26,178 nt of DNA, from the NCBI GenBank assembly GCA_964547795.1, contig CAZJPD010000012.1, positions 1-26,178 on the forward strand. Reading direction: 5' to 3'. Below are positions 23,830 to 26,178 of the stretch, in pieces. How positions within the stretch are numbered: the first letter of the stretch is position 1; the number at the start of each line of letters is the position of its first letter. The notes beneath the pieces are model-generated. The model made no database searches, had not been told where the DNA came from, and was given only the letters and a program-made list of their open reading frames with translations. This stretch comes from CAZJPD01 sp964547795 (GTDB lineage: Bacteria; Pseudomonadota; Alphaproteobacteria; Rickettsiales; Midichloriaceae). The translations under genes and the position numbers were made by a program.

Positions 23830-24240
23830 TTGAAAGTGAAACGTATCTTAGAACTTTTAGTACTTGTAAATGGAGTTTATAACGACGTAATGTTCTCGAT
23901 GAGTACCTTAACACGTGGTAATGATAGTTCGACCATAGACACCCTACAGAACCTATTTTTAACAGGGTTTTATAACGGAATGCAAAAATCACAAGCAATG
24001 CAAGAACAAGTATTGCCACAAAGCGATGTAGTCCATATGGAACAACAAGTAGAACAACAGATAAAGCAACAAACAGGGCAACAAGTAGGACAAAATCTAA
24101 TGGATAAAATGACAGATAAAGTATCATCAGTAGCAGATAAACTTAGAGTTGATACCGATGGGTCATTAGAAAAATTAGCAAAAACAGATGTTAGGGAAGC
24201 CTTATTAAAAGAGGATATCTTTAGTGTTAGTACTACCTAA
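23830..24240 (+). CDS. Unrecognised Gln-rich protein, probably the 5' part of a frameshifted gene
   Basis: I do not recognise this 136-residue product. It has a Gln-rich stretch near residues 59-90 (VEQQIKQQTGQQVGQN) that should form an amphipathic or coiled-coil helix, and an acidic C-terminal third. The first start is TTG 23830; ATG 23890 or 23899 (MFSMSTLTRGN) are more usual codons and may be the real start, giving 113-116 residues. It overlaps the next frame by 17 bp. Its last residues (ALLKEDIFSVS) run smoothly into the next frame (LVLVLPKVVQK) if one base is gained or lost near 24220, so the two may be one gene of about 710 residues. Confidence 0.55.
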   Translation: MKVKRILELLVLVNGVYNDVMFSMSTLTRGNDSSTIDTLQNLFLTGFYNGMQKSQAMQEQVLPQSDVVHMEQQVEQQIKQQTGQQVGQNLMDKMTDKVSSVADKLRVDTDGSLEKLAKTDVREALLKEDIFSVSTT

Positions 24241-25948
24241 GGTAGTACAAAAACGTCTTACAGACAAAGAAATAGATCCGCAACTAGTAAGATTTTCAGA
24301 GTATATCAGAAGGTTTACTAGTAATACAGTAGGTTCTCTATTGGGTGGGGCTATGGAATTAGGAGAAAAATTAGGAACTTATATGGCATATACTATTGAT
24401 TCATGCCCTGAAGCAGTGAGGGAAAAGATAGACCTAAAAGCACAAGTAACAAAATTGCTAGAAGGGAAAATATACAATAAGTATTTTGTAAAGCAATTTA
24501 TTGAACAATTTCATTCTGCTGTAGTAAGTGTATCCAAATTATCTGTCTACAGTATGATTGATCTTGCAGGAACAGCTAAAGTTGCACTTGCAGGAATATA
24601 TGAAGGTTTGAATGAAGAAGAGTTATCCTATAACATTGAGGAACTAAAATATCGAAACAATGTTATACAAGGGTTTCTTAGCATGTTAGAGAATAAGACG
24701 CTTCCCTTGGAAGAGCTTTTAGATAAGACATACAAACAAATAGATAGAGAACTAAAGGAAACCCAGGAAAGAATGGCATTAGTTGCAGAGGCTAAAAATG
24801 GTAAAGGATACATACAACACCTGCAACAAAAGCTACAAAGAGGCAAGGAATTGCAAGGAAAATGTGATGAAGCAATAAGAATATTAAACTCCTTTTCAAA
24901 GTTAAAAAAAATTCCTCCTTCGGACAAAAAATACACACACATGCTGGAATCTATGCTATTTCAATTAAAGCCATATATCATTGAATTGGGACCAGATACA
25001 TTGGAAAATGTAAGGAAGAAGTTTAAAAATGATAGTAATGCGTTAGATGAGCTTAAACAGCATTTTGAAAGACAAAAAGAAAATTACGCTCAAAAAAATC
25101 AAGAATGTAGGAACAAAATTCAAAAATTAAAAGAGATTAAAAAATTAGGAAAAGAGGGTTATTCCGAATCGCTTAATGCACACTGTAGAAAATTACAAAT
25201 AAAAAAGAATATTTTAAAAGAAAATGTTTTTGAAGTTTTAATCCCTGTTAGCTTGCGACCATGGGAGAATAGGACATTTGATAACATGACAAAGCTAAGG
25301 GTCTTAGCTAAACAAGAAAAAAATACCACAAAAGAAGAAGAATCTCGAGAACAACGAGAAAATTTAGAAAAAAAGTTGCTAGCTTCAATGAGAGAAAACC
25401 TGCAGCAAGAGAGGAGAATGATGGGGGCAGAATTGTCTAAAGCAACTGTTCAGCAAGTTAAACGTAAAGAGCAAGGTAAACAGAAATTACAGCAAAAACA
25501 AAAACGAAAAAATAGAAAACGCTATAAAATCCCTTATGATAAATTAAAGGAAAATGTAGAAGTACAGGAAGGTTGGTTACAATATGGTAAAAGAGTCATT
25601 GATCAACAGATGAGAGATTACAAATTTGCTAAAAGAAGTTACTTAGAAAAGATACAAAAAAGCGATAGGAAAATGGAGGAAAAAGGACTTAGTGCAATGA
25701 TTAAGGAAAATCCTATAGCACACAAAAAACAATATGAATTAACTGTAAGAAATTTAGTATCAAAAGATAAGCTCTCTCCTGGAGTTCAAGTAGCTTTCAG
25801 TTGTATGGATAATATTAGGGCTTCTGTAAATGCACTAACTTTACTTAAAACAGCTAACGTATACAGTGCTAGCAAAAATGTTACAAAATATTTTTCTAAT
25901 AAAATTAGCAACCTTACCTCATTACAACAACCAGTACGTAGTAAGTAA
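24224..25948 (+). CDS. Unrecognised large Lys/Glu/Gln-rich coiled-coil protein
   Basis: This 574-residue frame is not a protein I recognise. Residues 1-150 look like a mixed helical domain (NTVGSLLGGAMELGEKLGT, SVYSMIDLAGTAKVALAGI). From about 160 to 310 and 370 to 500 there are long charged helices with heptad character, including strongly basic, Gln-rich tracts such as KEQGKQKLQQKQKRKNRKR. A final segment (MDNIRASVNALTLLKTANVY) is less charged. There is no signal peptide or enzymatic motif visible. The listed start is GTG 24224, overlapping the previous frame. Large coiled-coil proteins are common among Rickettsiales effectors and structural proteins, but nothing here proves either role. 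Confidence 0.65.
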   Translation: MLVLPKVVQKRLTDKEIDPQLVRFSEYIRRFTSNTVGSLLGGAMELGEKLGTYMAYTIDSCPEAVREKIDLKAQVTKLLEGKIYNKYFVKQFIEQFHSAVVSVSKLSVYSMIDLAGTAKVALAGIYEGLNEEELSYNIEELKYRNNVIQGFLSMLENKTLPLEELLDKTYKQIDRELKETQERMALVAEAKNGKGYIQHLQQKLQRGKELQGKCDEAIRILNSFSKLKKIPPSDKKYTHMLESMLFQLKPYIIELGPDTLENVRKKFKNDSNALDELKQHFERQKENYAQKNQECRNKIQKLKEIKKLGKEGYSESLNAHCRKLQIKKNILKENVFEVLIPVSLRPWENRTFDNMTKLRVLAKQEKNTTKEEESREQRENLEKKLLASMRENLQQERRMMGAELSKATVQQVKRKEQGKQKLQQKQKRKNRKRYKIPYDKLKENVEVQEGWLQYGKRVIDQQMRDYKFAKRSYLEKIQKSDRKMEEKGLSAMIKENPIAHKKQYELTVRNLVSKDKLSPGVQVAFSCMDNIRASVNALTLLKTANVYSASKNVTKYFSNKISNLTSLQQPVRSK

Positions 25949-26095
25949 ATGGAAGTAGATAGTTTTGATTTAGTAGAATTTAATAAAGTCCTTTTGGAAA
26001 TAAAACTTGCTTTGAGTAGCTCGCCTACAAAGGGATTATCCATATTTCAGAGCATGTGGCTTTATAAGATGATAAAACAATACTGGAGGGTTTAA
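25949..26095 (+). CDS. Unrecognised short ORF, probably the 5' part of a frameshifted gene
   Basis: ATG 25949 follows the stop of the coiled-coil gene with no spacer (TAAATG). It encodes 48 residues: MEVDSFDLVEFNKVLLEI, then KLALSSSPTKGLSIFQSMWL and a basic end. From about 26063 the reading changes character, while the frame one base over becomes open and continues to the window edge. Deletion or loss of one base there would give YKDDKTILEGLIEG. I do not recognise the protein. Confidence 0.4.
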   Translation: MEVDSFDLVEFNKVLLEIKLALSSSPTKGLSIFQSMWLYKMIKQYWRV

Positions 26096-26178
26096 TAGAA
26101 GGTTTGAAGGCACAAGTAGAATGTTCAGATAAGAAAGATGTATTAAAAAATTTCATCAAGAATCTTGAGTTTATTAAA
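26068..26178 (+). pseudogene. Continuation of the frameshifted ORF, cut by the right edge
   Basis: This frame opens after a TAA at 26065-26067 and reads DDKTILEGLIEGLKAQVECS, then DKKDVLKNFIKNLEFIK, to the last base. It has no convincing start, although GGAGGG at 26085-26090 lies upstream of TTG. Its helical, acidic character matches the preceding short ORF. I read it as the downstream half of the same gene. Confidence 0.35.

Noticed and set aside
23786..24127. Minus-strand hydrophobic frame opposite the Gln-rich ORF
   Set aside because: Its Leu/Val-rich sequence is the complement of Gln/Asn-rich coding, a common artefact.
25786..26043. 85-residue minus-strand frame at the right end
   Set aside because: Overlaps two plus-strand frames of consistent character and has no recognisable motif.

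Overview
This AT-rich, gene-dense window looks like part of the chromosome of an obligate intracellular alphaproteobacterium of the order Rickettsiales. The clues are the gene families (long-form IleRS with KLSKR, ThyX, a broken SpoT, an Adr-like outer-membrane barrel, a decayed CADD/TenA-like gene), the low GC content, ongoing gene decay and many intergenic palindromic repeats. A dxr gene points to the MEP isoprenoid pathway, which Rickettsia itself has largely lost. LolA, KdsD and LptC point to an LPS-bearing outer membrane, unlike Ehrlichia and Anaplasma. A less familiar Rickettsiales lineage is therefore more likely, but I cannot name the species. Ten Ns at 12034-12043 show this is a draft scaffold.

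Layout. 1-1070: mraY (+), cut by the left edge. 1345-10424: a minus-strand run of housekeeping genes, read in the order uvrD/pcrA, uppS, cdsA, dxr, yajC, fdx, ileS, in two tightly packed groups (uvrD-uppS-cdsA-dxr and yajC-fdx). 10519-12666: thyX (-) diverges from a SpoT-like gene (+) that is split at the gap and has a damaged hydrolase half. 13006-15009: a two-gene minus-strand pair, an unrecognised acidic protein with tandem ~113-residue repeats followed by an outer-membrane barrel. 15083-19570: priA, gltX and lolA, all minus. 19678-21315: kdsD, lptC and a possible lptA remnant (+). 21664-21752: tRNA-Leu(GAG). 21947-22624: a CADD-like gene broken by two in-frame stops. 22681-23349: a PAP2 phosphatase. 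23830-26178: an unrecognised plus-strand cluster rich in Gln, Lys and Glu, with apparent frameshifts, running off the right edge.

The genes join up into cell-envelope biology. Dxr supplies isoprenoid precursors, UppS makes undecaprenyl diphosphate, a PAP2 enzyme could dephosphorylate it, and MraY uses undecaprenyl phosphate to make lipid I. CdsA feeds phospholipid synthesis. YajC, LolA, KdsD and LptC serve protein, lipoprotein and LPS transport or synthesis. ThyX and the dead CADD gene touch folate and dTMP metabolism.

The most striking non-coding signal is a family of about seven repeat elements of roughly 160-300 bp (1126-1362, 4565-4806, 12723-12975, 17104-17287, 21359-21659, 23373-23614, 23613-23774). 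They have imperfect terminal inverted repeats beginning TATAGC, TA-rich ends resembling an IS630/mariner-type MITE, and a core of modular hairpins. The hairpins have a constant asymmetric internal loop, interchangeable six-base inner stems, and an outer stem that switches between ATTGC/GCAAT and ATCAC/GTGAT with both arms changed together. These elements occupy every spacer longer than about 270 bp. They appear to supply the ileS stop codon and sit directly beside the priA start and tRNA-Leu.
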